A DNA stretch of 64,000 bases from Jannaschia pohangensis. GTDB lineage: Bacteria; Pseudomonadota; Alphaproteobacteria; Rhodobacterales; Rhodobacteraceae. Positions 47,041-54,707 of the stretch are shown in pieces. How positions within the stretch are numbered: position 1 is the stretch's first letter; each line of letters starts with the position of its first letter. The notes beneath the pieces are model-generated. The model made no database searches and was not told where the DNA came from. It was given only the letters and a program-made list of their open reading frames with translations. The position numbers were made by a program, and so were the translations under genes. The stretch covers positions 1-64,000 of the forward strand of contig NZ_FORA01000006.1 of NCBI RefSeq assembly GCF_900113875.1. The letters are read 5' to 3'.

Positions 47041-48144
47041 ATGACACCGATGATCCGTCTGTTGGCCGCGATGACATGCGCGGTCGGGCTTGCCGCGTGC
47101 GAGCTGCCGCGTGGGGCAGCGCTCCAATCCGAAGTCCTGTCGGCGGATCAGCAGGACAATGCCGACTTCGCCGTCTATGCCGTGACCCGCGCGCTCTTGC
47201 CCTCGGTGCAGCAGTGGCCAGCGGTCGGGGCCCGTGGCTACGGGTGGATCACGGCCAGCGAGGGCTCCAACAGCCGGGTGGTGCGCGCGGGGGATTCCGT
47301 GACCATCACGATCTGGGACAGCGATGTGAATTCGCTTCTCGTGCCCGAGGATGGACAACGAACAGTGCTGGAATCGCTGCGGGTGTCTCCTGCGGGATCG
47401 GTGTTCGTGCCTTACATCGGGAACGTGAACATCGCCGGGTCCTCGCCTGAATCCGCGCGGACGCGGGTGCAGACGGCGGTGATTGCCGTCTCGCCGTCGG
47501 CACAGGTGCAGCTCGACATGGTCGAGGGCCGGGGCAATTCCGTCGACCTGGTCGGCGGTGTGAACCAGCCCGGGGCCTTCCCGATGCCGGATCGCAACTT
47601 CACCGTGCTCAGCCTGATCGCGGCGGGCGGCGGCGTGTCCAATGCCCTGAAGAACCCCCAGATCCGGCTACAGCGCGGCTCGCGCGTTTATGGCACCTCG
47701 ATGGACCGGCTCTATGAGGAGCCGAACCTGGATACCTTGCTGGCCAGTGGGGATCGGGTGATCGTGGAGGAAGATGATCGCTACTTCCTGTCGGTCGGCG
47801 CGGCGGGGAACGAAGCCTTGCACGCCTTCACCAAGGACACCGTCAGTGCCATGGACGCCGTGTCGATCATTGGCGGCGTGAACGATACACGGGCGAATCC
47901 GAAGGGCATCCTGATCCTGCGCGAATATCCGACGTCTGCCCTGTCGGCGGGAACGCGGGGCCCGCGTCAGCAGCGCGTGGTTTTCACCCTCGATCTGACA
48001 AGCGCGGACGGCCTGTTTTCGGCGCGCAACTTCCAGGTGATGCCCAAGGATCTGGTCTATGTCACCGAAAGCCCGGTGACGACGGCACAGACGGTCTTCG
48101 CCATCGTGGGGTCGGCGTTCGGCCTGGCGCGTGCGGTGAACTGA
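47041..48144 (+). CDS. Outer-membrane polysaccharide export lipoprotein (Wza-like)
   Basis: 367 residues from ATG 47041. Signal peptide with lipobox GLAAC (Cys about residue 20). Polysaccharide-export (PES) domain: VVRAGDSVTITIWDSD and PAGSVFVPYIGNVNIAG; SLBB-type repeats: VDLVGGVNQPGAFPMPD, and VGAAGNEALHAFTKD. It forms the outer-membrane channel for EPS with the chain-length protein. The C-terminus TAQTVFAIVGSAFGLARAVN is a likely amphipathic transmembrane helix. Confidence 0.9.
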   Translation: MTPMIRLLAAMTCAVGLAACELPRGAALQSEVLSADQQDNADFAVYAVTRALLPSVQQWPAVGARGYGWITASEGSNSRVVRAGDSVTITIWDSDVNSLLVPEDGQRTVLESLRVSPAGSVFVPYIGNVNIAGSSPESARTRVQTAVIAVSPSAQVQLDMVEGRGNSVDLVGGVNQPGAFPMPDRNFTVLSLIAAGGGVSNALKNPQIRLQRGSRVYGTSMDRLYEEPNLDTLLASGDRVIVEEDDRYFLSVGAAGNEALHAFTKDTVSAMDAVSIIGGVNDTRANPKGILILREYPTSALSAGTRGPRQQRVVFTLDLTSADGLFSARNFQVMPKDLVYVTESPVTTAQTVFAIVGSAFGLARAVN

Positions 48145-48153
48145 CCGCAGACC

Positions 48154-48182
48154 CCGCAGCCTTGCGTCACATGGCGCTGCGG
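48154..48182 (+). terminator. Hairpin after the Wza-like gene
   Basis: CCGCAGC/GCTGCGG (7 bp) with a 15-base loop, ten bases past the stop and before the convergent rfbB. No T-run. Confidence 0.4.
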
Positions 48183-48263
48183 AGTCGATGTGCAAAGCGG
48201 CGCTGACCTGATGATCGGCACGGTCATGGTGCCGCTCAACCTGTCCCTGCCGCCTCGGATCGC

Positions 48264-49307
48264 TCAGGCCTTCGTCCCCAATCGGTTGCCCACGCCGTCC
48301 CGCTCCAGCAGGGGCCGCCACCAGGCTTCGTTGTCCAGATACCAGCGGACGGTCTTTTCCAGACCCTGTTCCAACGTCACCGAAGGCCGCCAGCCCAATT
48401 CGGTGCTGATCCGTGTGGGGTCGATGGCATAGCGCGCGTCGTGTCCGGGCCGGTCGGTCACATAGGTAATGAGGTCGGCATAGGAGCCGCTTTCGCGCGG
48501 CTGCATCCTGTCGAGCAGGGCGCAGATCATCTGCACCAGGTCGATATTGCGCGCCTCGTTCTCGCCGCCGATGTTATAGCTGCGCCCCAGTTCGCCGCGC
48601 CGCAAGACCGTCAGAAGGGCATCAGCGTGATCTTCGACATAGAGCCAGTCACGCACGTTCTCGCCTTTGCCATAGATCGGAATGGGCCGACCGTGCAGCG
48701 CGTTCAGGATGACGACCGGGACCAGTTTTTCGGGGAAGTGGAACGGCCCGTAGTTATTGGAGCAATTGGTCAGGACCACGGGCAGGCCATAGGTTTCGTG
48801 CCAAGCGCGGACCAGGTGGTCGCTGGCCGCCTTGGAGGCCGAATAGGGGCTGCGCGGGTCATAGGGCGTGTCTTCGGTGAACTGCCCGGTTTCACCCAAG
48901 GAGCCGAAGACCTCGTCCGTCGAGATGTGGTGAAAGCGGAAGCCCTCGGGCTTGCCCTGGGCGGCCCAACTGGCGCGCGCGGCTTCCAGCAGGTTGTAGG
49001 TGCCCATCACATTCGTCTCGATAAAGGCCCCGGGGCCGTCGATGGAGCGGTCGACGTGGCTTTCGGCAGCGAGGTGCATCACGGCGTCCGGCGCGTGTTC
49101 GTCGAACACCGCGTCAACGGCGGCCCGGTCGGTGATGTCGCATTTCACGAAGCTGTAGTTCGGCGCATTCGAGACCGAGGCCACGTTGTCGAGGCAGGCC
49201 GCATAGGTCAGCGCATCGAGGTTAACGACCTCAAGGCCCTCACGCACGGCCTGGCGGACGACGGCGGACCCGATGAACCCGGCGCCGCCGGTGACGATGA
49301 TCTTCAT
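48264..49307 (-). CDS. rfbB: dTDP-glucose 4,6-dehydratase
   Basis: 347 residues. RfbB converts dTDP-glucose to dTDP-4-keto-6-deoxyglucose. NAD site [14 protein letters not shown], the Thr-Asp-Glu signature [22 protein letters not shown] (YxxxK), [17 protein letters not shown] and a C-terminal [16 protein letters not shown]. Second gene after rfbC (3-base gap). Neither rfbA nor rfbD is in the window. Confidence 0.95.
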   Translation of the reverse strand: MKIIVTGGAGFIGSAVVRQAVREGLEVVNLDALTYAACLDNVASVSNAPNYSFVKCDITDRAAVDAVFDEHAPDAVMHLAAESHVDRSIDGPGAFIETNVMGTYNLLEAARASWAAQGKPEGFRFHHISTDEVFGSLGETGQFTEDTPYDPRSPYSASKAASDHLVRAWHETYGLPVVLTNCSNNYGPFHFPEKLVPVVILNALHGRPIPIYGKGENVRDWLYVEDHADALLTVLRRGELGRSYNIGGENEARNIDLVQMICALLDRMQPRESGSYADLITYVTDRPGHDARYAIDPTRISTELGWRPSVTLEQGLEKTVRWYLDNEAWWRPLLERDGVGNRLGTKA

Positions 49308-49310
49308 GGC

Positions 49311-49865
49311 TCAACCTTCCCAGGTGAACGGGCTGACGAAATCGGCCAGCGCCGGGGCGGCGGCGTCCTTGTCCGAAAGGATCACATCGCCCTCATGATC
49401 CCAGTCGATGCCGCAGCTGTCCCAACGGACCGCACCATCGGAGGCGGGCGCATAGAAGTCGGTGCATTTGTAAACGATTTCAGTGGCGGGTTCGCGGGTG
49501 ATGAACCCATGGGCGAAGCCTTCGGGGATCCAGAGCATCTTGCCGTTTGCCGCGCTCAACTCCTCGCCGATCCACTGGCCATAGGTGGGCGAGCCGCGGC
49601 GGATGTCGACCGCCACATCGAACAGGCAACCACGCCCGCAGCGCACCAGTTTCCCCTGCCCATCGGGCGGCGCCTGGAAGTGCAGGCCGCGCAAGGTGCC
49701 GATGGCTTCCGATAGGGAATGGTTGTCCTGCACGAAGGTCGCATCGACGCCGATCTCGGCAAAGGTCCGGGCGTTCCACGTCTCGGCGAAAAAGCCGCGT
49801 GCGTCGCCGAACCGGCGGGGCGTCAGAAGTTTCACCCCCGGTAATCTGGTGTCGTCGATCTGCAT
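49311..49865 (-). CDS. rfbC: dTDP-4-dehydrorhamnose 3,5-epimerase
   Basis: 184 residues, normal length. Cupin fold with GTLRGLHFQAPP (active-site His), KLVRCGRGCLFDVAVDIRRG and WIPEGFAHGF. It follows rfbB's reaction in dTDP-L-rhamnose synthesis. Transcribed before rfbB in a two-gene unit. Confidence 0.95.
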   Translation of the reverse strand: MQIDDTRLPGVKLLTPRRFGDARGFFAETWNARTFAEIGVDATFVQDNHSLSEAIGTLRGLHFQAPPDGQGKLVRCGRGCLFDVAVDIRRGSPTYGQWIGEELSAANGKMLWIPEGFAHGFITREPATEIVYKCTDFYAPASDGAVRWDSCGIDWDHEGDVILSDKDAAAPALADFVSPFTWEG

Positions 49866-49921
49866 GCCGCCTTCTCCGAATGGTCACCTGAAATTCTTCG
49901 GCCCTCATATCGGAGCGGTTG

Positions 49922-50911
49922 TCAGAAGCGCAACTGTCCCGCGTTTGCCCGCCCGATCCGGTCGGTTGCCGCCACCAGCCGGTCGGCGATACCGGGCTCG
50001 GACAGGGCATGGCCCGCGAAGGGCGCGATCTCCAGCTTGGCGTCGGACCAGCCCTGCGCCAGCAGATGTGCCGATAGCGGTGGACAGATCATGTCGAACC
50101 GCCCCTGCACGATGACACCGGAAATGCCCTTGAGACGATCCAGGTTGTCCCGGATCCAGCCATCATGATCGAGCCAGCCCTTGTGGGTGAAATAATGGTT
50201 TTCGAGGCGGGCGAAGGCGCGGGCATACTCGCCCCCCGGTTCTCCCGAATGGCCCTGCGACCCGACCGACGCCAGCGCGTTTTCCCAGGCCGCCCAGGCC
50301 CGCGCGAAACGGATCTGGTCGTGTGGCGGTGTGTCGAACATCCGGCGGTTGTAGGCCGCGATCAGGTCTTGACGCTCGTCCTCCGGAATCATCCCGGTGA
50401 AGCGTGCCCATTGGTCGGGCCAGAAGGCCCCCGCGCCGCCCCCATAGAACCAGTCGAGTTCGCGATCTTCCATCAGGAAGACGCCCCGAAGGATCAGGCT
50501 GGCCGCCCGGTCCGGATGCGTGATGCCGTAGATCAGGCCAAGCGTCGCGCCCCAGCTTCCGCCGAAGACGGCCCAGCGGTCGATTTCCAACGTCTCGCGG
50601 ATCAGTTCAATGTCGCGCACCAGATGCCAGGTCGTGTTGTTCTGCACGCTGGCATGGGGCCGCGACCGTCCGCATCCGCGTTGGTCGAACAGGATTACGC
50701 GCCAGATGGACGGGTCGAAGAAGCGCCGCATCATCGGGCTGCATCCGCCGCCGGGGCCGCCGTGCAGCACCACCACGGGCAAACCGTCGGGGTTGCCGCA
50801 TTGCTCCACATAGATGTGATGCCCGTCGCCGACATCGAGCGTTCGCTGGTCGAACGGGTCGATGGGCGGGTAGAGCGCGTTGGCGCTGGTCTGATGCGGA
50901 CTCCGATCCAT
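49922..50911 (-). CDS. pip: Proline iminopeptidase
   Basis: 329 residues. Alpha/beta-hydrolase of the S33 family, releasing N-terminal proline. [17 protein letters not shown] forms the oxyanion/proline-site signature, [12 protein letters not shown] follows, and the catalytic Ser is in [10 protein letters not shown]. The Asp (FDMI) and His (FAGHAL) complete the triad. Divergent from ubiG over 61 bases. Confidence 0.93.
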   Translation of the reverse strand: MDRSPHQTSANALYPPIDPFDQRTLDVGDGHHIYVEQCGNPDGLPVVVLHGGPGGGCSPMMRRFFDPSIWRVILFDQRGCGRSRPHASVQNNTTWHLVRDIELIRETLEIDRWAVFGGSWGATLGLIYGITHPDRAASLILRGVFLMEDRELDWFYGGGAGAFWPDQWARFTGMIPEDERQDLIAAYNRRMFDTPPHDQIRFARAWAAWENALASVGSQGHSGEPGGEYARAFARLENHYFTHKGWLDHDGWIRDNLDRLKGISGVIVQGRFDMICPPLSAHLLAQGWSDAKLEIAPFAGHALSEPGIADRLVAATDRIGRANAGQLRF

Positions 50912-50972
50912 TTCGCCCTATATAGACTGTCGCTGCCCGGCCACCACCGGCAAACATACGAAAGAGGATGAC

Positions 50973-51713
50973 ATGACGACGACCATCGACGACGCCGAAA
51001 TCGCCAAGTTCCAGGCCATGGCCGCCGAGTGGTGGGATCCGAACGGCAAGTTCAAGCCGCTGCACATGCTCAACCCCTGCCGTCTGGACTATATCACCAC
51101 GCAGATCGCGGGGGAGTTCGATCGCGACCTGACGTCCGAGACCCCCTTCGCCGGGCTGCGCATCCTCGACATCGGTTGCGGTGGCGGGCTTCTGTCGGAA
51201 CCGATGGCGCGTTTGGGGGCGACGGTCGTGGGTGTCGATGCCGCCGGGCGCAACATCCCGGTCGCACAAGCCCATGCCGAACAATCCGGCCTGACGATCG
51301 ACTATCGCCATACCTCCGCCGAGGCGCTGGTCGAGGCGGGTGAGCCGCCCTTCGATGTCGTCCTGAACATGGAGGTGGTGGAGCATGTGTCCGACCCGCT
51401 GGCCTATCTGACCGCCTGTCAGCAGCTTTTGCGCCCGGGCGGCCTGATGATCTGCTCGACCCTGAACCGTAATCCGAAAAGCTATGTCATGGCGATCATC
51501 GGGGCGGAGCATGTCATGCGCTGGTTGCCCAAGGGCACCCATGAATGGTCGAAGTTCATCACCCCCGACGAATTGTTCGACCTGATCCGCAAGGCGGGGC
51601 TGACGCCGGTCGACCGCATGGGGTTCGTGTTCAATCCATTGGGGTGGAGCTGGCGCCTGTCCGAACGCGACCTGTCGGTCAACTACGTGACGGCAAGCAC
51701 CAAACCGGCCTGA
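50973..51713 (+). CDS. ubiG: Ubiquinone biosynthesis O-methyltransferase
   Basis: 246 residues from ATG 50973, after AAAGAGGA. UbiG does both O-methylations of ubiquinone synthesis using S-adenosylmethionine. N-terminal [27 protein letters not shown] and the SAM site [25 protein letters not shown], then [10 protein letters not shown]. It stops 5 bases from the convergent tetR stop. Confidence 0.95.
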   Translation: MTTTIDDAEIAKFQAMAAEWWDPNGKFKPLHMLNPCRLDYITTQIAGEFDRDLTSETPFAGLRILDIGCGGGLLSEPMARLGATVVGVDAAGRNIPVAQAHAEQSGLTIDYRHTSAEALVEAGEPPFDVVLNMEVVEHVSDPLAYLTACQQLLRPGGLMICSTLNRNPKSYVMAIIGAEHVMRWLPKGTHEWSKFITPDELFDLIRKAGLTPVDRMGFVFNPLGWSWRLSERDLSVNYVTASTKPA

Positions 51714-51717
51714 TCGG

Positions 51718-52332
51718 TCAGACGCCGTAGCGGGCCATGAAGGTCTCGACCGCGCCGTCGATGACGCGCTTGCGCTCGGCTGCGGTCGTGGTCTTGCGGA
51801 TCCCGAATACCATCTCGGGGAACAGGTTCGCCTTGCAGAGTTCGGCGAACTGGTCCGCCGCCAGTTCCAGATCGTCGATGGCCAACTCACCGTCGGCGAC
51901 GGCGCAGCGCATGTATTCGACCATCCGTTCGCGAAACAGCTTGGGCCCGGTTTCATAGAATTCGCGGCCCAGTTCCGGGAAACGGTCGGATTCGGCGACG
52001 CACATGCGAAAGATCGACTGGCCGAAATCGGACAGGAAGAACCCCAACATCCGTTCGGCGGCCACGCATAGCACTTCGCGCGGATCGCTGTCGTCGCTCA
52101 GGATGGCATCGGCCTCCTCGATCTGGAGGCCGCATTCGCATTTGGCGACTTCCATGAACAACAGGCGTTTGTCGGGGAAATAGCTGTATAGCGTTGCCTT
52201 CGACACACCGGCGGCACGTGCGATGTTGTCGACGCTCGCCCCTTCATAGCCGTCGGCCATGAACACCGCCCGCGCGCCTTCGAGCACCTGGTCGAACTTG
52301 CGGCCCCGTTTGATCGGCGAGACGTCATTCAT
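51718..52332 (-). CDS. TetR-family transcriptional regulator
   Basis: 204 residues from ATG 52332; the longer frame to 52395 has no ribosome site, and a TATAAT lies 25 bases upstream of this ATG. The N-terminal helix-turn-helix is SVDNIARAAGVSKATLYSYFPDKRLLF, standard for the family. The C-terminal ligand domain has a Cys in AKCECGLQ near residue 60. Its most likely targets are the operator pair upstream of the small-protein gene at 52.7 kb, since TetR operators often lie close to the regulator. The ligand is unknown. Confidence 0.85.
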   Translation of the reverse strand: MNDVSPIKRGRKFDQVLEGARAVFMADGYEGASVDNIARAAGVSKATLYSYFPDKRLLFMEVAKCECGLQIEEADAILSDDSDPREVLCVAAERMLGFFLSDFGQSIFRMCVAESDRFPELGREFYETGPKLFRERMVEYMRCAVADGELAIDDLELAADQFAELCKANLFPEMVFGIRKTTTAAERKRVIDGAVETFMARYGV

Positions 52333-52356
52333 GTTGTGAACCCCATTTGCGCTGAA

Positions 52357-52362
52357 ATTATA
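52357..52362 (-). promoter_or_regulatory. -10 element of tetR
   Basis: TATAAT on the minus strand, 24 bases before the tetR start codon. It is an exact consensus in otherwise GC-rich DNA. The -35 is not clear: a TTGTGC lies 15 bases upstream. Confidence 0.5.
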
Positions 52363-52393
52363 GACGAAGCAGCCGTCGCACAAGGCGAACGGC

Positions 52394-52425
52394 AAACGGG
52401 GCCGCCTGCAGATGCAAGCGACCCC
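52394..52425 (-). terminator. Terminator after the 53-residue gene
   Basis: Minus-strand GGGGTCGC/GCGGCCCC (8 bp with one G-U pair) followed by GTTT, with a smaller GGGCGT/ACGCCC hairpin (52434-52449) just before it. It separates the small gene from tetR. Confidence 0.55.
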
Positions 52426-52449
52426 GCGTCATCGGGCGTTCAGACGCCC

Positions 52450-52611
52450 TTATCGACCGCGATTCGACCGGATGATGGTCGTGACTTGCGATCCGGAATC
52501 GTCGTTGGGGAAGGTCAGATGCGGAAGCGTGACGCCACCGCCCGACCGGGCGCTCGCGGGTCCGGAAGCGAGAAGAGTGACGGCAGTCAGCAGGGCAATG
52601 ATCGGTTTCAT
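52450..52611 (-). CDS. Small secreted peptide, 53 residues
   Basis: Too short for usual gene finders. ATG 52611 is preceded by AAGGA at a 7-base spacing. The product begins with an evident signal peptide (MKPIIALLTAVTLLASG then PASA as the cleavage site), leaving a mature peptide of about 31 residues, RSGGGVTLPHLTFPNDD followed by SGSQVTTIIRSNRGR. It is glycine-, serine- and threonine-rich with a basic end and no cysteine. A terminator lies on both sides. It resembles nothing I recognise. Translation is supported by the ribosome site, the signal peptide and its place in a cluster of similarly small secreted-protein genes. Confidence 0.6.
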   Translation of the reverse strand: MKPIIALLTAVTLLASGPASARSGGGVTLPHLTFPNDDSGSQVTTIIRSNRGR

Positions 52612-52632
52612 GTCGTATCCTTGGGTTGAGGG

Positions 52633-52673
52633 AAAAGGGGTCGGGCGGGACCCCGGGGAAGACCCCGCCCGAC
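52633..52673 (-). terminator. Rho-independent terminator after the IDDDxW gene at 52.7 kb
   Basis: Perfect 10-bp stem GTCGGGCGGG/CCCGCCCGAC; on the minus strand it is followed by CCCCTTTT. A second 7-bp hairpin (TGCCCCC/GGGGGCA, 52675-52696) precedes it. Confidence 0.8.
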
Positions 52674-52703
52674 ATGCCCCCGGGGGAGAGGGGGCAATCG
52701 GTG

Positions 52704-53015
52704 TCAGTCGTTCGCGAGGATCTGGATCACCTCGGCGCGTGACAACGTTCCGCAGTCGGCACCACTCAGTCCGGCCGAAGACTCGAGGCCGGAACAGTCT
52801 CCGGGAATGCCGCCCGCATCCCGTTGGGACGCGGTTTCGGGCGCATCGATCAGACGCCAGTAGTCGTCTTCGATCTCGATGGCGGGACCAGAGGGGCGGT
52901 CATCGGCCATGAACCAGCGGTCGTCGTCGATGACCATGCGATCGGCTGCCGCGGGCAGGGCCGAGAGGGCGATCAGCGATGCAACCAGGCTGGTGCTCAG
53001 AAGTGTCTTCGTCAT
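52704..53015 (-). CDS. Small secreted IDDDxW-repeat protein, copy 1
   Basis: 103 residues, ATG 53015 with AAGGAG upstream. Signal peptide ends ALPAAA. The mature part has two aromatic-acidic repeats, IDDDRW (29-34) and IEDDYW (48-53), then a C-terminal block with PGDC (Cys74), SAGLSG and CG (Cys88), ending in SRAEVIQIL. The two cysteines probably form a disulfide. The same layout, at the same length of 103 residues, occurs in the neighbour at 53.3 kb. The family is not one I recognise. Its promoter is flanked by twin operator-like repeats, so regulation by the nearby TetR protein is likely. Confidence 0.75.
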   Translation of the reverse strand: MTKTLLSTSLVASLIALSALPAAADRMVIDDDRWFMADDRPSGPAIEIEDDYWRLIDAPETASQRDAGGIPGDCSGLESSAGLSGADCGTLSRAEVIQILAND

Positions 53016-53032
53016 TGCGGCGCTCCTTAAAT

Positions 53033-53048
53033 TGAACCGAACAGTTTA
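53033..53048. promoter_or_regulatory. Operator-like repeat O1
   Basis: TGAACCGAACAGTTTA, near-perfect TGAAC-N6-GTTCA dyad (one mismatch). It sits just downstream of the predicted transcription start of the IDDDxW gene, where binding would block RNA polymerase. Confidence 0.6.
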
Positions 53049-53060
53049 GTTCGTAATTCA

Positions 53061-53089
53061 GACCTAGAGGCCGATACAGGGACGGTCAA
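53061..53089 (-). promoter_or_regulatory. Predicted promoter of IDDDxW copy 1
   Basis: On the minus strand TTGACC (53084-53089) and TAGGTC (53061-53066) are spaced by 17 bases, between the two operator repeats. The -35 is one base off consensus; the -10 is weak, as expected for a regulated promoter. Confidence 0.5.
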
Positions 53090-53097
53090 GATAAAAC

Positions 53098-53113
53098 TGA
53101 ACCGAACAGTTCA
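53098..53113. promoter_or_regulatory. Operator-like repeat O2
   Basis: TGAACCGAACAGTTCA, a perfect TGAAC-N6-GTTCA dyad, also containing AACTG-N7-CAGTT. It lies 65 bases from O1 (about six helical turns) and directly upstream of the -35 element. Such sites are typical for TetR dimers; the binder is inferred to be the TetR at 51.7-52.3 kb. Confidence 0.65.
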
Positions 53114-53138
53114 CTTTTTTGCAGAGGGCGATCTTCCC

Positions 53139-53176
53139 AAAAGCGGGACGTGACCGGCTTGGTCCGATCACGTCCC
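53139..53176 (-). terminator. Rho-independent terminator after IDDDxW copy 2
   Basis: Perfect 9-bp stem GGGACGTGA/TCACGTCCC; on the minus strand followed by GCTTTT. A further hairpin (CGGACGGG/CCCGTCCG, 53186-53216) lies between it and the stop. Confidence 0.75.
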
Positions 53177-53268
53177 GGAGGTGCGCGGACGGGCCAACTC
53201 GCCACCAACCCGTCCGCCCCTTCGCCCGGCCGCTAGGGGGACGGCCCGGCGAAACTCGTCATGTCACG

Positions 53269-53580
53269 TCAGCCGTCGAGCATCCGGATCAACTCGCCCC
53301 GGGTCATCTGGCCGCAGGCCTCTCCGGCCAGCCCGGCAGAGGTTTCCAGCGCGGTGCAATCGCCCGGCGTTCCGACACGTTCGTTCAGGCCCTGGACTTC
53401 GGACTTGTCGTCCAGCGACCAGCCATCGTCATCGATGCTCACCGGCGCGCCTGAGGATTCCGACGGTGAATTCAGCGACCATCCGTCGTCATCGATCTTC
53501 ATCGTCTGGGCCATCGCGGGCGCCGTCAGCGCCAGAAACAGGCCCGTGGTCAAGGTTGCGGCAGTCTTGAAGGGTGTCAT
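53269..53580 (-). CDS. Small secreted IDDDxW-repeat protein, copy 2
   Basis: 103 residues from ATG 53580, which follows AAGGAG at 7 bases; the frame to 53625 is rejected. Signal peptide ends APAMA. Repeats IDDDGW (29-34) and IDDDGW (49-54); C-terminal PGDC (Cys75), SAGLAG and ACG (Cys89), ending TRGELIRML. About 30-40% of mature positions match copy 1, and the two have equal length, so this is a tandem duplication. It lacks the operator repeat of copy 1, so the two are probably regulated differently. Divergent from mbfA over 149 bases. Confidence 0.75.
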   Translation of the reverse strand: MTPFKTAATLTTGLFLALTAPAMAQTMKIDDDGWSLNSPSESSGAPVSIDDDGWSLDDKSEVQGLNERVGTPGDCTALETSAGLAGEACGQMTRGELIRMLDG

Positions 53581-53729
53581 GCACATCTCCTTTTCGACAC
53601 ATCGCAGGCATTCCGTCCTGCCCACCTGATCTGGGGGCGCGGGTGGCCGGGGACAATTCGCGGATATTCGCCGTCGGCCAAGACCTGCCCGCGCTTGCGC
53701 AGGATCGCGCGCAGGCGCAACATCGGGTC

Positions 53730-54707
53730 ATGTTCTACGGATTCTCGAACCGCCGCCGCTTTGCCGACCTTTCGGAGCAGGAGATATTGGCCCTCGCCAT
53801 CTCGGCCGAGGAAGACGATGCCAGCATCTATCGCACCTTTGCCGAACGCCTTCGGACCGACTTTCCAGACAGCGCGACCGTCTTCGACGCCATGGCCGCC
53901 GAGGAAGACAATCACCGCCGCCGCCTGATCGACCTGCACGCCGAACGCTTCGGCAAGGTCATTCCGCTGATCCGGCGCGAGCACGTCGCGGGTTTCTATG
54001 CGCGCAAACCCATCTGGCTGACCGAGAATCTGGGCCTTGACCGGATCCGGGCCGAAGCCTCGGCGATGGAGAACGCGGCGCACCACTTCTATATCAAGGC
54101 CGCGCAGCGCAGCAGCGACCCGGCGACGCGCAAGCTTCTGGGCGATCTGGCCGCGGCCGAGGCAGGGCACGAGGCGCGGGCCGATGCCCTGACCGCCAAG
54201 ACCCTGACCCCCGAAGCGCGCGAGGTCGAGGACGAGCGCGCCCACCGGCAGTTCGTGCTGACTTGGGTGCAGCCGGGTCTGGCCGGCCTGATGGATGGCT
54301 CCGTCTCGACCCTTGCGCCGATCTTCGCCGTCGCCTTTGCCACTCAGGACACCTGGACGACGTTCCTTGTCGGGCTTGCCGCCAGCGTCGGCGCGGGCAT
54401 TTCCATGGGCTTTACCGAAGCCGCCTCCGATGACGGGCAGTTGTCGGGCCGGGGCTCTCCGATCAAGCGGGGCATTGCCGCCGGGGTGATGACGACCATC
54501 GGCGGCCTGGGCCACGCCATGCCCTATCTGATCCCGCAATTCGGGCTGGCCACGGCCATCGCCATCGCCGTCGTCTTCGTGGAGCTTTGGGCGATTGCCT
54601 GGATCCAGAACCGCTACATGGAGACGCCGTTCTGGCGCGCCACCCTTCAGGTCGTGGTGGGCGGCGCGCTGGTCCTTGCGGCGGGCATCCTGATCGGCAC
54701 CGGTTAG
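53730..54707 (+). CDS. mbfA: Membrane-bound ferritin, MbfA-like
   Basis: 325 residues from ATG 53730; no strong ribosome site is seen, and the upstream frame is not family-like. The N-terminal ferritin-like di-iron domain (about 10-170) has EEDDASIY, EEDNHRR, ENAAHHFY and EAGHEAR, giving the ligands Glu/His. The C-terminal half (about 175-325) is a VIT1/CCC1-like transporter with about five helices. MbfA in alphaproteobacteria exports iron and protects against peroxide and iron stress. It is divergent from IDDDxW copy 2 and convergent with the LOG gene, stops sharing four bases. Confidence 0.88.
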   Translation: MFYGFSNRRRFADLSEQEILALAISAEEDDASIYRTFAERLRTDFPDSATVFDAMAAEEDNHRRRLIDLHAERFGKVIPLIRREHVAGFYARKPIWLTENLGLDRIRAEASAMENAAHHFYIKAAQRSSDPATRKLLGDLAAAEAGHEARADALTAKTLTPEAREVEDERAHRQFVLTWVQPGLAGLMDGSVSTLAPIFAVAFATQDTWTTFLVGLAASVGAGISMGFTEAASDDGQLSGRGSPIKRGIAAGVMTTIGGLGHAMPYLIPQFGLATAIAIAVVFVELWAIAWIQNRYMETPFWRATLQVVVGGALVLAAGILIGTG

